A DNA stretch of 14,284 nt from Hyphomicrobium_A sp035517115 (GTDB lineage: Bacteria; Pseudomonadota; Alphaproteobacteria; Rhizobiales; Hyphomicrobiaceae). Positions 7,353 through 14,284 of this stretch are shown here, piece after piece. Both the position numbers and the translations under genes were made by a program. The notes beneath the pieces were generated by a model. That model did no database searches. It saw only the letters and a program-made list of their open reading frames with translations, and had not been told where the DNA came from. The DNA lies in the NCBI GenBank assembly GCA_035517115.1, contig DATIZL010000059.1, positions 1 through 14,284 on the forward strand, written 5' to 3'. The number at the start of each line of letters is the position of its first letter. Position 1 is the first letter of the stretch.

Positions 7353-7778
7353 ATGATGAGAGCGCTCGTCGTTGTGCTCGCCGTGCTGGCGGTCACGAAG
7401 GTATGGACGCAGGAGCGGCTCTACCGCGACGGCGCAGGCGAGGCGCTGCTGCTCGCCTACCGCGACCGCGCCATTGCCGCCTGCCAGATGTCGGCACTGG
7501 ACGCGCCCGCGAGCCGTGCCGCCGACCCCATCGGCCGCCTGAGCGACCGCGCCGCACCCGTGAGCACCGCCGCGCTGCCGTTGTGGACCAAGCCCTCCTC
7601 GGTCTCGCTCTCGATCGGCCGCGCGAGCGCGCAGGTGAGCATCTGGGAGATCAACAACGAGCTGTGGCCCGCCCGCTTCAAGCACCCGCACGTGGTGCTG
7701 ACCGCGAAGGAGCGGCTGCCCTACCAGGTGTGCGAGTACGACGTGATCGAGGGCCGCGCGTACGTGACGCAGCTCTGA
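7353..7778 (+). CDS. small secreted protein of unknown function
   Basis: The predicted protein has 141 residues. The ATG at 7353 follows GGGGGAGG (7339-7346) with six bases between, a strong ribosome binding site; a second ATG follows immediately. Residues 1-19 are hydrophobic (MMRALVVVLAVLAVTKVW), a signal peptide or a membrane anchor. The remainder has two cysteines (44 and 127), which could form one disulfide in the periplasm. The C-terminal half is beta-rich in character (SVSLSIGRASAQVSIWEIN, HPHVVLTAKERLPYQVCEYDV). No known family was recognised. It is transcribed away from hprA and towards the convergent TonB receptor, so it may be a single-gene unit. Confidence 0.72.
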   Translation: MMRALVVVLAVLAVTKVWTQERLYRDGAGEALLLAYRDRAIAACQMSALDAPASRAADPIGRLSDRAAPVSTAALPLWTKPSSVSLSIGRASAQVSIWEINNELWPARFKHPHVVLTAKERLPYQVCEYDVIEGRAYVTQL

Positions 7779-7891
7779 AACCGATCCACCGTCGCCGTCG
7801 TTTGGGGTCAGACCCTCCGGGTCCGATCCTGCGGTGCGCGCTCCCCACCTGCGCAAACGCGTCACGCAGCTCCTAACTAGGGTCGGCCAGA

Positions 7892-10543
7892 TCAGAACTT
7901 GATCCTGGCGCCAGCATAGGCCGCGAGCGGCTGCGCCGGCGTGATCGTGCGCGGGTTCGTAAAGAAGCTGTCGCCGAGGCCCGCGGCCGCAGCGGCGCCA
8001 TTCGCAGTTTCCGTGTCGAAGAAGGTGCCGAACAGCCCGTAGTGGGAGTCGAACAGGTTGTTGATCAGGCCGTAGAGCTGGAAGTGCTCGTTGACGTCGT
8101 AGGAAGAGTGCAGGTTGACGGTGGCGTAGCCCGCGAGCGGCGCATTGTTGTTGGCCCAGTCGCCGTAGAAGATCTGGTTGCTGGCAACGAGCAGATCGCC
8201 GCCGAACTTCCATTCGTGCGTGACCCAGTAGTCGAAGCCCGCCTTGAAGCGGTGCTCAGGGATGCCCGGGAGCCGGTCGCCCGCGCTGGCGTTGGAGCAG
8301 GTGGCGTCGGGAGCATTGTCGCACGGCACGCCGTTCGGATTGTTGGGCGAGGGCAGCTGCACGTCGGTCTCGATGGTGGCGGCGACGAAGGCGTAGTTCG
8401 CGTACACCATCAGCCGCGGATCCGTGTAGCGCAGCCCCAGCTCGACGCCCTGGCGCAGGGTGTCGCCTACGTTCTGGAAGTAGCCGCGCCCGGTCTCCGG
8501 CGCCGCCAGCGCCAGGATGTCGTTGAAGTTCATGGCGTGAAACAGCCCGGCGCTCCACTCGAGCTTGCCGCCGTGACCATAGGCCTCCTTGCCGCGCAAG
8601 CCCAGCTCGAAGGTGCGTGACACGACCTGGTGCAGGTTGGGGTCGGAGGTGAGGAAGCTCTCGATCAGGCACGGATTGTTGGGGTCCGAGCAGGAGAGCT
8701 CGGCCGGGGTCGGCGCGCGGTTGGCTTCCGCGTAGCTGCCGTAGAGCGTCAGCCCGTCATGGAACTGGTAGGTGAAGCCGGTCATCGGGTTGAAGCGCTC
8801 GTAGACGTGAGCGCCGTTGACCTCGGGATCGAGCCCGGTGTTGTCCTGGATGGCGAGGCGCGCGTAGTTGAAGCGGCCGCCCACGGTGAAGGCGAGCGCC
8901 GGCGTGAGATCGATCGTGTCGGAGAAGTAGATGCCGACGTAGTCGTTCTGCGTCGTCAGGTTGCGCGGGTTGAAGTCGTCGGGCTGCAGGATGAGAAACG
9001 TTGGATCGATCGGGCTCAGCGTGAAGTCCGACCCGAAGGTGCCGAGGTCGCTGCTGCTCGCGTAGCCCACGCGCCCGTGGTCGTAGCTGGCACCGAGCAG
9101 GAACTGGTTGGTATGGCCGAGCACCCGCGCCTTCTCGACTCCCTAGCCCGAGAGGCCCCAGCTATTGGCGTTTTGCGAGGTGTGGTCGAGGGTGCCGTAG
9201 GCGGCGTCGGGATCGAACACTTGCGTGCGGTCGTCGGGCCCGACGAAGGCCTCGGCGGGAGTGCTTTCGGCAGAGCAGACGACATTGGGTGCCAGCGGGT
9301 CGAACGGGTTCGCGCAGCTCGTGGCGTCGAGGAGGTTGGCGTCGATGTGCTTCTGCTGGAACCAGCGATAGTAGGTGACGCCGGAGAAGGTCAGCGTCGG
9401 CGTCGCCTTCACCTGGCCGTTGAGCGAGACCATCGACAGCTTGTTGTCGGTCGTCTGCGGGTTGGTGAAGGAGTTGCTCCAGTTGAGGTTCAAGAGCTGC
9501 ACCGGCGCGGCCGAGGTCGCGCCGACGAAATTGTCGGCGCCGGTGAAGTTGAGGTGCACCTCGGTGGTGTCGTCCTTGGCGCCGAGGTCGGCATAGCCGC
9601 GCCGGATGGTCGCCGGCGAGAATTGGCGCCAGCCGTTGTCGCGGATGCCCTCCAGCGACAGGAACGCGCCCCAGGTCCCGCTGCGCTGGCCTGAGGCGAG
9701 CTCGCCCTGGACGCGCCCGAACGAGCCGGCGCGAACGTCGATCTCGGTGCCTTGGAAGTTGAAGCCGTCGCGCATCAGCACCGTCACGGCGCCGCCCAAC
9801 GCGTTGAGGCCGAACACCGGGTTGGCGCCGACGATCGTTATGCCTTCGATCGCGGTGTCGGGCAGGAAGTCCCAGTTGACGATGTCGCCGAAGGATTCGT
9901 TGATGCGCACGCCGTTCTGGTAGACCGCGAGCCCCTGCGGCACGCCGTTGACGGGCGAGGAGTCAAAGCCGCGGAACTGCAGGTTCTGCTGGAAGTTGTT
10001 GCCCTGGGCGTCCTCGAGGATGGCGCCGGGCACGGTCTGCTGGATGACGTTCGGGACGAAGTCGGTGCCCGAGCGTTCGATATCGGATGCGGAGGAGCGC
10101 CCCACGGCCCCGGGGAATTTGCCGATGGGCACCGCGCTGCCCTCGAGCGGCGACATCAGGACGGTGCCGTCGTCGATGCCGCCGGTGCCGGCGACTTGCG
10201 GCGTGACGGGTGCGGTCGGCGCGGCGGGAGCCGCCGGGGGCGGCGCTGGCGGCGTTTTCTTGGCGGCGGCCTTCTTGGGCGCGGTTTGCGGCGTCTGCTC
10301 TTGCTTCTGAATGACCTGCACCGGCGGGAGCTGCGTCCCGCCCGGCGCGGGCGCCGTTGCACCGGGAGTGGTCGTCGCCGACGGTGTCGTGGTGGGCTGC
10401 GTGGCGGCGGGTGGTGTCGGGGTCGTGGCCGCGCCCGGCGGCGGGCTCGCCGCAGGGGGGGTGGCCTCTTGGGCGATGGCGGCGGAGGAGAAAAGCAGGA
10501 GCGCGCCTGCTGCTGCCGGCAACCTCGACTTCAGGCCCCCCAT
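7892..10543 (-). pseudogene. TonB-dependent outer-membrane receptor with internal amber stop
   Basis: The frame runs 883 codons from the ATG at 10543 (AGGGGG upstream) to the TGA at 7892, interrupted only by TAG at 9145-9143 (codon 467). It encodes a signal peptide (1-24, cleavage after AIA), a Pro/Ala/Thr-rich segment (about 26-120, including a KKAAAKK cluster and QLPPVQVIQ), and a plug domain (about 145-260) with QFRGFDSSPVNG, GLAVYQNGVRINESFGD and ANPVFGLNALGGAV. A beta-barrel continues to a terminal Phe (AYAGARIKF). Downstream of the stop the same frame continues as barrel (RVLGHTNQFLLGASYDHGRV), so one base change, probably CAG to TAG, explains it. Receptors of this class import siderophores, cobalamin or other metal chelates using TonB energy; the ligand is unknown. 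The exbB-exbD-tonB operon lies divergently about 1.1 kb away. Either the gene is dead or the stop is an error. Confidence 0.88.
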
Positions 10544-10762
10544 CCCGCCCCCTGCAAGTGCCGTGACCCGCCCGCAAAGACGTAGCTGATTCGGCGTTGC
10601 CGCGGTTTCCCGACCGCCCGTAGGAGTTGTTCCCGAGCGCTGCCCCGAGCCAAGTTGCATCTCGACACTCCGCGCCGGGCCGGGGGCGAAGGCTCGTCCC
10701 CTCATCGCCAGGCAGGTGATCGCGCACGCAACACTCCAACGCATGGCTCAAACCCCAAGCTC

Positions 10763-10779
10763 ACGACGCGATGCGTCGT
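10763..10779. repeat. 17-base perfect hairpin in the receptor upstream region
   Basis: ACGACGC (10763-10769) and GCGTCGT (10773-10779) form a 7-bp perfect inverted repeat with a three-base loop. It is 220 bases upstream of the receptor start. It could be an operator or an RNA hairpin in the receptor leader. Confidence 0.4.
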
Positions 10780-10860
10780 CTCTCAACTCTTTCGTGAGGA
10801 CGGAGCCTCCTGCTCACGCCCGCCGCCCGCGGGACTTACCCCGCAGAGCTCAAACTTCAG

Positions 10861-10879
10861 CTTGGCCGAGCCGGCCAAG
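10861..10879. repeat. 19-base perfect hairpin
   Basis: CTTGGCCG (10861-10868) and CGGCCAAG (10872-10879) form an 8-bp perfect inverted repeat around AGC. No T run follows on either strand, so an operator-like or structural role is as likely as termination. Confidence 0.4.
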
Positions 10880-10910
10880 ACCCGTGCGCGAGACAAAACA
10901 TTCCTTTCCC

Positions 10911-10949
10911 CCCATCGAACCGATGGGCTGCAGGTGCCAATTTTTTGGC
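10911..10949. repeat. two adjacent perfect hairpins
   Basis: CCCATCG/CGATGGG (10911-10917 and 10921-10927) forms a 7-bp stem with a three-base loop. GCCAA/TTGGC (10936-10940 and 10945-10949) follows nine bases later with a TTTT loop and then TTTT. The pair could be a weak plus-strand terminator or part of a structured RNA. Confidence 0.35.
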
Positions 10950-11260
10950 TTTTGCTCTCCTGAAGCCGAGCGCGGTCCTGATCGCGCTGACTTCCTTGAG
11001 CCACGTCAGCTCGTCGCTTCGAGCACAACTCTAGGCATGCACGATACTCCCCCTAGCGGCGTTCCCGGATAACAAGCAAATCCCCGCATTTCCGAGCATC
11101 AAAAACAAGAGGAGGTTTTCCCGATTTAATTGGCCGGCTTTTCCCGCTCAAAAGCATTTCTCTCATTATGTTGCACTCCCAACGCACGCAGCCGGCTCAA
11201 GCGCGAGCGTCAGAACTTCGGACGCGTGCGCCTCAGGCAGGTCATCGCGGGACCTCGCCC

Positions 11261-11298
11261 GGGAAGGAGTTCCCGACCCGCTCGGGAATTTTTCCCGA
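11261..11298. promoter_or_regulatory. alternating GGGAA/TTCCC hairpin cluster
   Basis: Four blocks alternate: GGGAA (11261), TTCCC (11270), GGGAA (11284) and TTCCC (11292). They allow three mutually exclusive hairpins: 5 bp (11261-11274), 7 bp (11270-11276 with 11282-11288, followed by TTTTT at 11289-11293, terminator-like) and 7 bp (11282-11288 with 11292-11298). The cluster ends 24 bases before a TTGACA box, so it may act as DNA operator sites. On an RNA read from further upstream it could act as a switchable terminator. Confidence 0.4.
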
Positions 11299-11322
11299 TC
11301 TGCATCAAGCAAGTATCGGCGT

Positions 11323-11350
11323 TTGACAGCCTGCGCCTTCGACATGTTAT
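11323..11350 (+). promoter_or_regulatory. sigma-70-like promoter for the exbB-exbD-tonB operon
   Basis: A perfect TTGACA (11323-11328) is followed after 16 bases by TGTTAT (11345-11350, four of six consensus bases). It would start a transcript about 315 bases before the ATG at 11673, giving a long untranslated leader that includes a GCCGG/CCGGC hairpin (11559-11573). Confidence 0.4.
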
Positions 11351-11672
11351 CTCGTACTGCTGCAGCTCGCAGCCAAAGACAAAAAAGGCCCGTCGCAACG
11401 AGCCGTTCGCATTCGGACCATAGAGTTGGAAATGCGCGGGAGTTTCGTGCTTGGACGCAGAGGGTGAGAGCGCGCGCAGAGGGTTCGCGCACGCCGCAAG
11501 TCATGTAGCGGTGCTTTGCGGTCGATGGCAGCGGCGGCAGGGCAGCGACGCTCCGCCCGCCGGTAACGCCGGCTCCCGAATGCATCACAGAGATTTAAGC
11601 TCACGGGCAATGGCAGGCGCCGACGAAAGACTCTAGATGCACGAGATGAACCGCTTGCGTCTGAGGAGACAA

Positions 11673-12146
11673 ATGAGAACGAGGGCCCTTTCGATCGCCG
11701 CGGCAGTCAGCGCGCTGCTCCTTGCCCATCCTTCCCGGGCGCAAGACGTGCAACAGAAGGCCGAGCCAGGCCCGGCCGACAATCAGGCTTCGAGCGGCAA
11801 CGCCGTGTCGCTCGAGCTCAACAAGCTGGAGCCGTCCGAGAAGGGCTGCCGCGCCTATGTCGTGGTGTCCAACCCGTCCTCCACGACCTACGACGCCTAC
11901 AAGCTCGATCTCGTCATGTTCCAGAACGACGGCGTCATCGGGCGCCGCTTCGCGCTCGATCTCGCGCCGCTGCGGCCGTCGAAACGCACGGTCAAGCTGT
12001 TCGAGCTCGACAACACAAGCTGCGACACCATCGGCAGCTTTCTCGTCAACGATGTCATGGAGTGCCGCGCCGCGAGCGGGCCGGTCACTGATTGTCTTTC
12101 GGGTCTCAAGGTCAGCTCGCTGACCAAAGTCGGAATCTCTAAGTAG
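11673..12146 (+). CDS. periplasmic four-cysteine protein preceding exbB
   Basis: From the ATG at 11673, which follows GAGGAG at about 11663-11668, the protein has 157 residues. In-frame ATGs at 11637 and 11646 are less well placed. Residues 1-23 are a signal peptide (MRTRALSIAAAVSALLLAHP, cleavage after SRA). A short disordered linker follows, then a beta-rich domain with four cysteines (59, 117, 131, 141) that can form two disulfides. Motifs such as AYVVVSNPSSTTYDAYKLDLVMF and IGRRFALDLAPLRPSKRTVKLFEL suggest an immunoglobulin-like or similar sandwich; this is inference. ExbB starts 13 bases after its stop, so it is almost certainly co-transcribed with the TonB system. It may assist TonB action or substrate handling in the periplasm. 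No named family was recognised. Confidence 0.82.
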   Translation: MRTRALSIAAAVSALLLAHPSRAQDVQQKAEPGPADNQASSGNAVSLELNKLEPSEKGCRAYVVVSNPSSTTYDAYKLDLVMFQNDGVIGRRFALDLAPLRPSKRTVKLFELDNTSCDTIGSFLVNDVMECRAASGPVTDCLSGLKVSSLTKVGISK

Positions 12147-12159
12147 CGAGGTACGGCAC

Positions 12160-12855
12160 GTGGTGATGTTGGTTGTAGGTGTGGCGCACGATTACTCGCT
12201 TCACGGAATGCTGAAGGAGGCCGATCCGGTCGTCAAAGCCGTCATGCTGGGCCTCGCACTGGCCTCCGTCGGCTGCTGGGCGATCATCCTCGAGAAGCTC
12301 GTGCGGCTGTCCTGGCTTCGCCGGCAGGTGCGCCGGCTCGAGGCCGTCGCGAAATCCGGGAGCGTCAGCGGTGACGAGCGCGGCCTCGTCAGGACCCTTC
12401 TCATGGCCGCGCATAGTGAGGCCGAGGACGGCGCCTCGCGCGGAGAGGACCGCAGCGCCGTGCGCGCCCGCCTCGACCGCGCCATGCGCACCTCACTGAA
12501 GAGCGAGCTGCAGCGCCAGGAGAGCGGCCTGCCGTTCCTCGCCACCATCGGCTCCTCGGCGCCCTTCATCGGCCTCTTCGGCACCGTGTGGGGCATCATG
12601 AACAGCTTCACCGCCATCGGCCAGCAGCAGGACACCAGCCTCGCGACCGTGGCGCCTGGCATCGCCGAGGCCCTGTTTGCGACCGCGCTCGGTCTCGCCG
12701 CCGCCATTCCGGCGGTGATGGCCTATAACGCGGTGTCGGTCGCGCTCGGCCGGCTCGCGGCGCGGGCGGGGACCGCACTTTCCGAGATCGCCAGGAACCT
12801 GTCGCGTCCCTCATCCGAGACGGTCGTGCCCATGCGCGCCGGAAAGGGTCACTGA
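12160..12855 (+). CDS. exbB: ExbB/TolQ-family proton channel subunit
   Basis: This 231-residue inner-membrane protein has three predicted helices: about 24-46, 126-150 (LPFLATIGSSAPFIGLFGTVWGIMNSF region) and 165-190 (VAPGIAEALFATALGLAAAIPAVMAYN region). A cytoplasmic loop lies between the first two, and the topology and motifs are those of MotA/TolQ/ExbB. With ExbD it forms the channel that uses proton flow to energise TonB. The GTG at 12160 sits eight bases after AGCGAGG; an ATG at 12166 is the alternative. The stop overlaps the exbD start by one base (TGATG), showing coupling. The downstream TonB gene favours ExbB over TolQ. Confidence 0.93.
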   Translation: MVMLVVGVAHDYSLHGMLKEADPVVKAVMLGLALASVGCWAIILEKLVRLSWLRRQVRRLEAVAKSGSVSGDERGLVRTLLMAAHSEAEDGASRGEDRSAVRARLDRAMRTSLKSELQRQESGLPFLATIGSSAPFIGLFGTVWGIMNSFTAIGQQQDTSLATVAPGIAEALFATALGLAAAIPAVMAYNAVSVALGRLAARAGTALSEIARNLSRPSSETVVPMRAGKGH

Positions 12856-13352
12856 TGGGCGCCGCGATCAACCTCGCGCAATCCGGCGATGATGACGACG
12901 TCGGCTACAAGCCGATGGCGGAGATCAACATCACGCCGATGGTCGACGTGATGCTGGTGCTGCTCATCATCTTCATGGTGGCGGCGCCGCTCATGGTCGC
13001 GGGCGTGCCGATCGAGCTGCCGAAGACCTCGGCCGCGCGCGTGGGCCAGTCGAAGAAGCCGATGGTGGTGACGCTCACCGCCGGCGGCCAACTGCAGATC
13101 CGCGACGAGTTCGTCGACCGCAGCCGCCTCGTCCCGCGGCTAGAGGACATTCGCGCCGCCGAGGGCGACGCGGTCGTCTACGTCCGCGGCGACAAGAAGG
13201 TCGCCTACGGGGACGTGATGGAGATCCTGGGCCTCGTCGGACAGAGCGGCTACAGCCGGGTCTCGCTGCTCTCGCAGCACTCGCCCGACGCCTCGGCCTC
13301 CTCGCCTGCGGCCGCACCCGCCCCGAGCCCCGCCCCCGCCGCAACCCCTTAG
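12855..13352 (+). CDS. exbD: ExbD/TolR-family proton channel subunit
   Basis: This 165-residue protein has a short acidic cytoplasmic N-terminus, one transmembrane helix (about 28-48) in NITPMVDVMLVLLIIFMV with the essential proton-carrying Asp31, and a periplasmic domain (about 55-140). The C-terminus (about 145-165) is an Ala/Pro/Ser tail that is longer and lower in complexity than usual. It overlaps exbB by one base, and tonB starts 15 bases after its stop. It partners ExbB in coupling the proton gradient to TonB. The tail might contact peptidoglycan or simply be disordered. Confidence 0.94.
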   Translation: MGAAINLAQSGDDDDVGYKPMAEINITPMVDVMLVLLIIFMVAAPLMVAGVPIELPKTSAARVGQSKKPMVVTLTAGGQLQIRDEFVDRSRLVPRLEDIRAAEGDAVVYVRGDKKVAYGDVMEILGLVGQSGYSRVSLLSQHSPDASASSPAAAPAPSPAPAATP

Positions 13353-13367
13353 AGCCAACCGCATCCG

Positions 13368-14075
13368 ATGCCCGCGCTGCGTCCCATCACCTGGCTAGCC
13401 TCCCTCGCGATCCACGCCGCCTTGCTGGTGGCGGTCGTCGGGGTCGCCGGCGGCGCGGCGCTCGATGCCGGCACCGGCAACGACATGTTCGTGGTCGAGC
13501 AGGGCATCGCGCTCGAGGGCGTCGCCAAGCTCGGTGAGGCCGAGGAGCGGATTGAGACGGTCGACGTTCCCGCCGTGCAGCCGATCGAGGCGCCGCGCGA
13601 GGTGAAGGAGCTCGAGCCCGAGCTGCACGACGTCGTCACCTCGACCGAGGCCAAGCACGAGGCGCAGGTCACCAAGGACGATCCCAAACCCGTCGAGGAC
13701 AAGCCGATCGTGCCCGTCCCCGTTCAGGAGCAGGCGCCGCAGGTCGCCACGCTTCTCGAGCAGAGCTCGGGGCAGGCCAAGGCAGGCGGCGACACGACGC
13801 AGCGCCGCGCCTACCTCGGGACGCTTTCGAAGTCGATCGAGCGCGTGAAGGTCAACCCGCGCTCGCGGCTGGCGGGCACTGTCATGGTCCGCTTCACGGT
13901 CGGCCCCGACGGCAGCCTCCTCTCGCGCACGGTCGAGAAGAGCTCGGGCTCCAAAGTGCTCGACGAAGCGGCCATGGCCACGCTCGATCGCGCCGCCCCG
14001 TTCCCGCCGATGCCCCAGAACGTCGCCCAGGGGCCGATCGAGGTGAGCGTCCCCTTCCAGTTCGTCACCCGCTGA
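13368..14075 (+). CDS. tonB: TonB energy transducer
   Basis: This 235-residue protein has an N-terminal transmembrane anchor (about 7-28) with the SxxxH motif that TonB uses to contact ExbB (Ser12, His16). A Glu/Pro/Lys/Val-rich spacer (about 50-130, for example KPVEDKPIVPVPVQ) follows to span the periplasm. The C-terminal TonB domain (about 153-235) shows YLGTLSKSIERVK, GTVMVRFTVGPDGSLLSRTVEKSSG, LDEAAMATLDRAAPFPPMP and a final strand. The usual Lys-Tyr-Pro motif is Val-Asn-Pro here. It carries energy from ExbB-ExbD to outer-membrane receptors, the nearest being the interrupted one in this window. No strong ribosome binding site precedes the ATG, suggesting coupling to exbD. TolA is excluded by the C-terminal domain. 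Confidence 0.93.
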   Translation: MPALRPITWLASLAIHAALLVAVVGVAGGAALDAGTGNDMFVVEQGIALEGVAKLGEAEERIETVDVPAVQPIEAPREVKELEPELHDVVTSTEAKHEAQVTKDDPKPVEDKPIVPVPVQEQAPQVATLLEQSSGQAKAGGDTTQRRAYLGTLSKSIERVKVNPRSRLAGTVMVRFTVGPDGSLLSRTVEKSSGSKVLDEAAMATLDRAAPFPPMPQNVAQGPIEVSVPFQFVTR

Positions 14076-14108
14076 CCGCCTCCGCTAATCCCCGCGGCCG
14101 CTTGTGCT

Positions 14109-14143
14109 GCCCCGGGTCGGGGCGGGCGTAAACCTTTTGTTTT
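14109..14143 (+). terminator. weak candidate terminator after tonB
   Basis: GCCCCG (14109-14114) and CGGGGC (14118-14123) form a 6-bp GC stem with a three-base loop, 34 bases after the tonB stop. The T-rich stretch TTTTGTTTT begins 11 bases further on, too far for a textbook terminator. The remaining 3' sequence to the window end shows no gene. Confidence 0.3.
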
Positions 14144-14284
14144 CCCTCACCCCGCACCTGCCAAGAACAGAACGCAGCTTAACCGCACATTATTCTGTAG
14201 CCCCTAGGGTCCAGGCGGCGGCAGGACAATAGCAATCAGCGTGTGATGCTCAGCGGGGCCTTCGGAAACCAAAAGACCAGCAGC

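Larger units (their letters stand above)
10544..11672. other. long non-coding region between receptor and TonB operon
   Basis: This 1.1 kb has no convincing gene. The open frames it contains are short, overlap on both strands and encode arginine- or proline-rich text resembling no family. The middle (about 10880-11160) is noticeably richer in A and T than the flanking genes. It holds at least four perfect short hairpins, five TTCCCG motifs (11062, 11118, 11141, 11270, 11292) and a plausible promoter at 11323. It should carry the divergent promoters of the receptor and of the exbB-exbD-tonB operon. No Irr-, RirA- or Fur-type consensus and no recognisable cobalamin riboswitch was found by eye. 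Confidence 0.65.

Noticed and set aside
6262..7356. A 364-codon plus-strand open frame over hprA
   Set aside because: It is a shadow of the well-conserved hydroxypyruvate reductase and shows no domain of its own.
7808..7830. Small GACCC/GGGTC hairpin between the secreted protein and the receptor as a terminator
   Set aside because: Only five perfect pairs and no T run on either strand; too weak to call.
9143..9145. Amber codon read as a sense codon (recoding)
   Set aside because: TAG ends at least three other genes in the window at sensible positions, and no special context was seen, so a point change or error is simpler.
8630..9694. A 354-codon plus-strand open frame over the TonB receptor
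   Set aside because: It is antisense to recognisable barrel sequence and shows only low-complexity Val/Arg/Glu-rich text.
10544..10800. Cobalamin riboswitch in the receptor leader
   Set aside because: A CCTGCCT stretch on the minus strand suggested a B12 box, but the remaining conserved blocks of the cobalamin riboswitch could not be found. A covariance-model search would settle it.
11166..11588. A 140-codon minus-strand open frame in the intergenic region
   Set aside because: It has no recognisable domain, overlaps the hairpin cluster and a perfect TTGACA box, and has no convincing ribosome binding site.

Overview
This high-GC window most likely comes from an alphaproteobacterium of the order Hyphomicrobiales. 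The clearest evidence is a hydroxypyruvate reductase that looks, from memory, very close to the glycerate dehydrogenase of Hyphomicrobium methylovorum. It shares the window with a class V aminotransferase of the serine-glyoxylate type. Together they suggest a serine-cycle methylotroph or a close relative. No rRNA, tRNA, insertion sequence or CRISPR array was seen.

Layout. (1) Positions 3-2333, plus strand, hold a signalling operon: the tail of an OmpA-like protein, a Ras/Rab-like small GTPase, a soluble histidine kinase and a single-domain response regulator. A good intrinsic terminator at 2393-2421 closes it. (2) Positions 2521-2830 hold a small secreted cysteine-containing protein broken by a one-base frameshift. 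(3) Positions 2850-7125 hold the two serine-cycle-type enzymes, both on the minus strand, separated by a plus-strand amidase with a frameshift and a small DUF4389 membrane protein. (4) Positions 7353-7778 encode a small secreted protein of unknown function. (5) Positions 7892-14075 form an outer-membrane uptake locus. A TonB-dependent receptor on the minus strand carries an in-frame amber stop halfway through. After a 1.1 kb non-coding gap, a plus-strand operon encodes a periplasmic four-cysteine protein, ExbB, ExbD and TonB.

How the parts work together. ExbB-ExbD-TonB would energise import through outer-membrane receptors, and the divergent receptor is the obvious local client, although its stop codon puts its function in doubt. 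The aminotransferase and hydroxypyruvate reductase would catalyse consecutive steps (serine plus glyoxylate to hydroxypyruvate, then to D-glycerate). The OmpA/GTPase/kinase/regulator cluster has the look of an envelope-to-cytoplasm signalling pathway and is the best candidate for an undescribed system.

Three coding lesions lie within about 7 kb: a probable one-base insertion near 2629, a frameshift near 5226 and an amber codon at 9143-9145. The genes around them look intact, so these may be sequencing or assembly errors, or early gene decay. The 10544-11672 gap is rich in perfect short hairpins and alternating GGGAA/TTCCC blocks and probably has a regulatory role.
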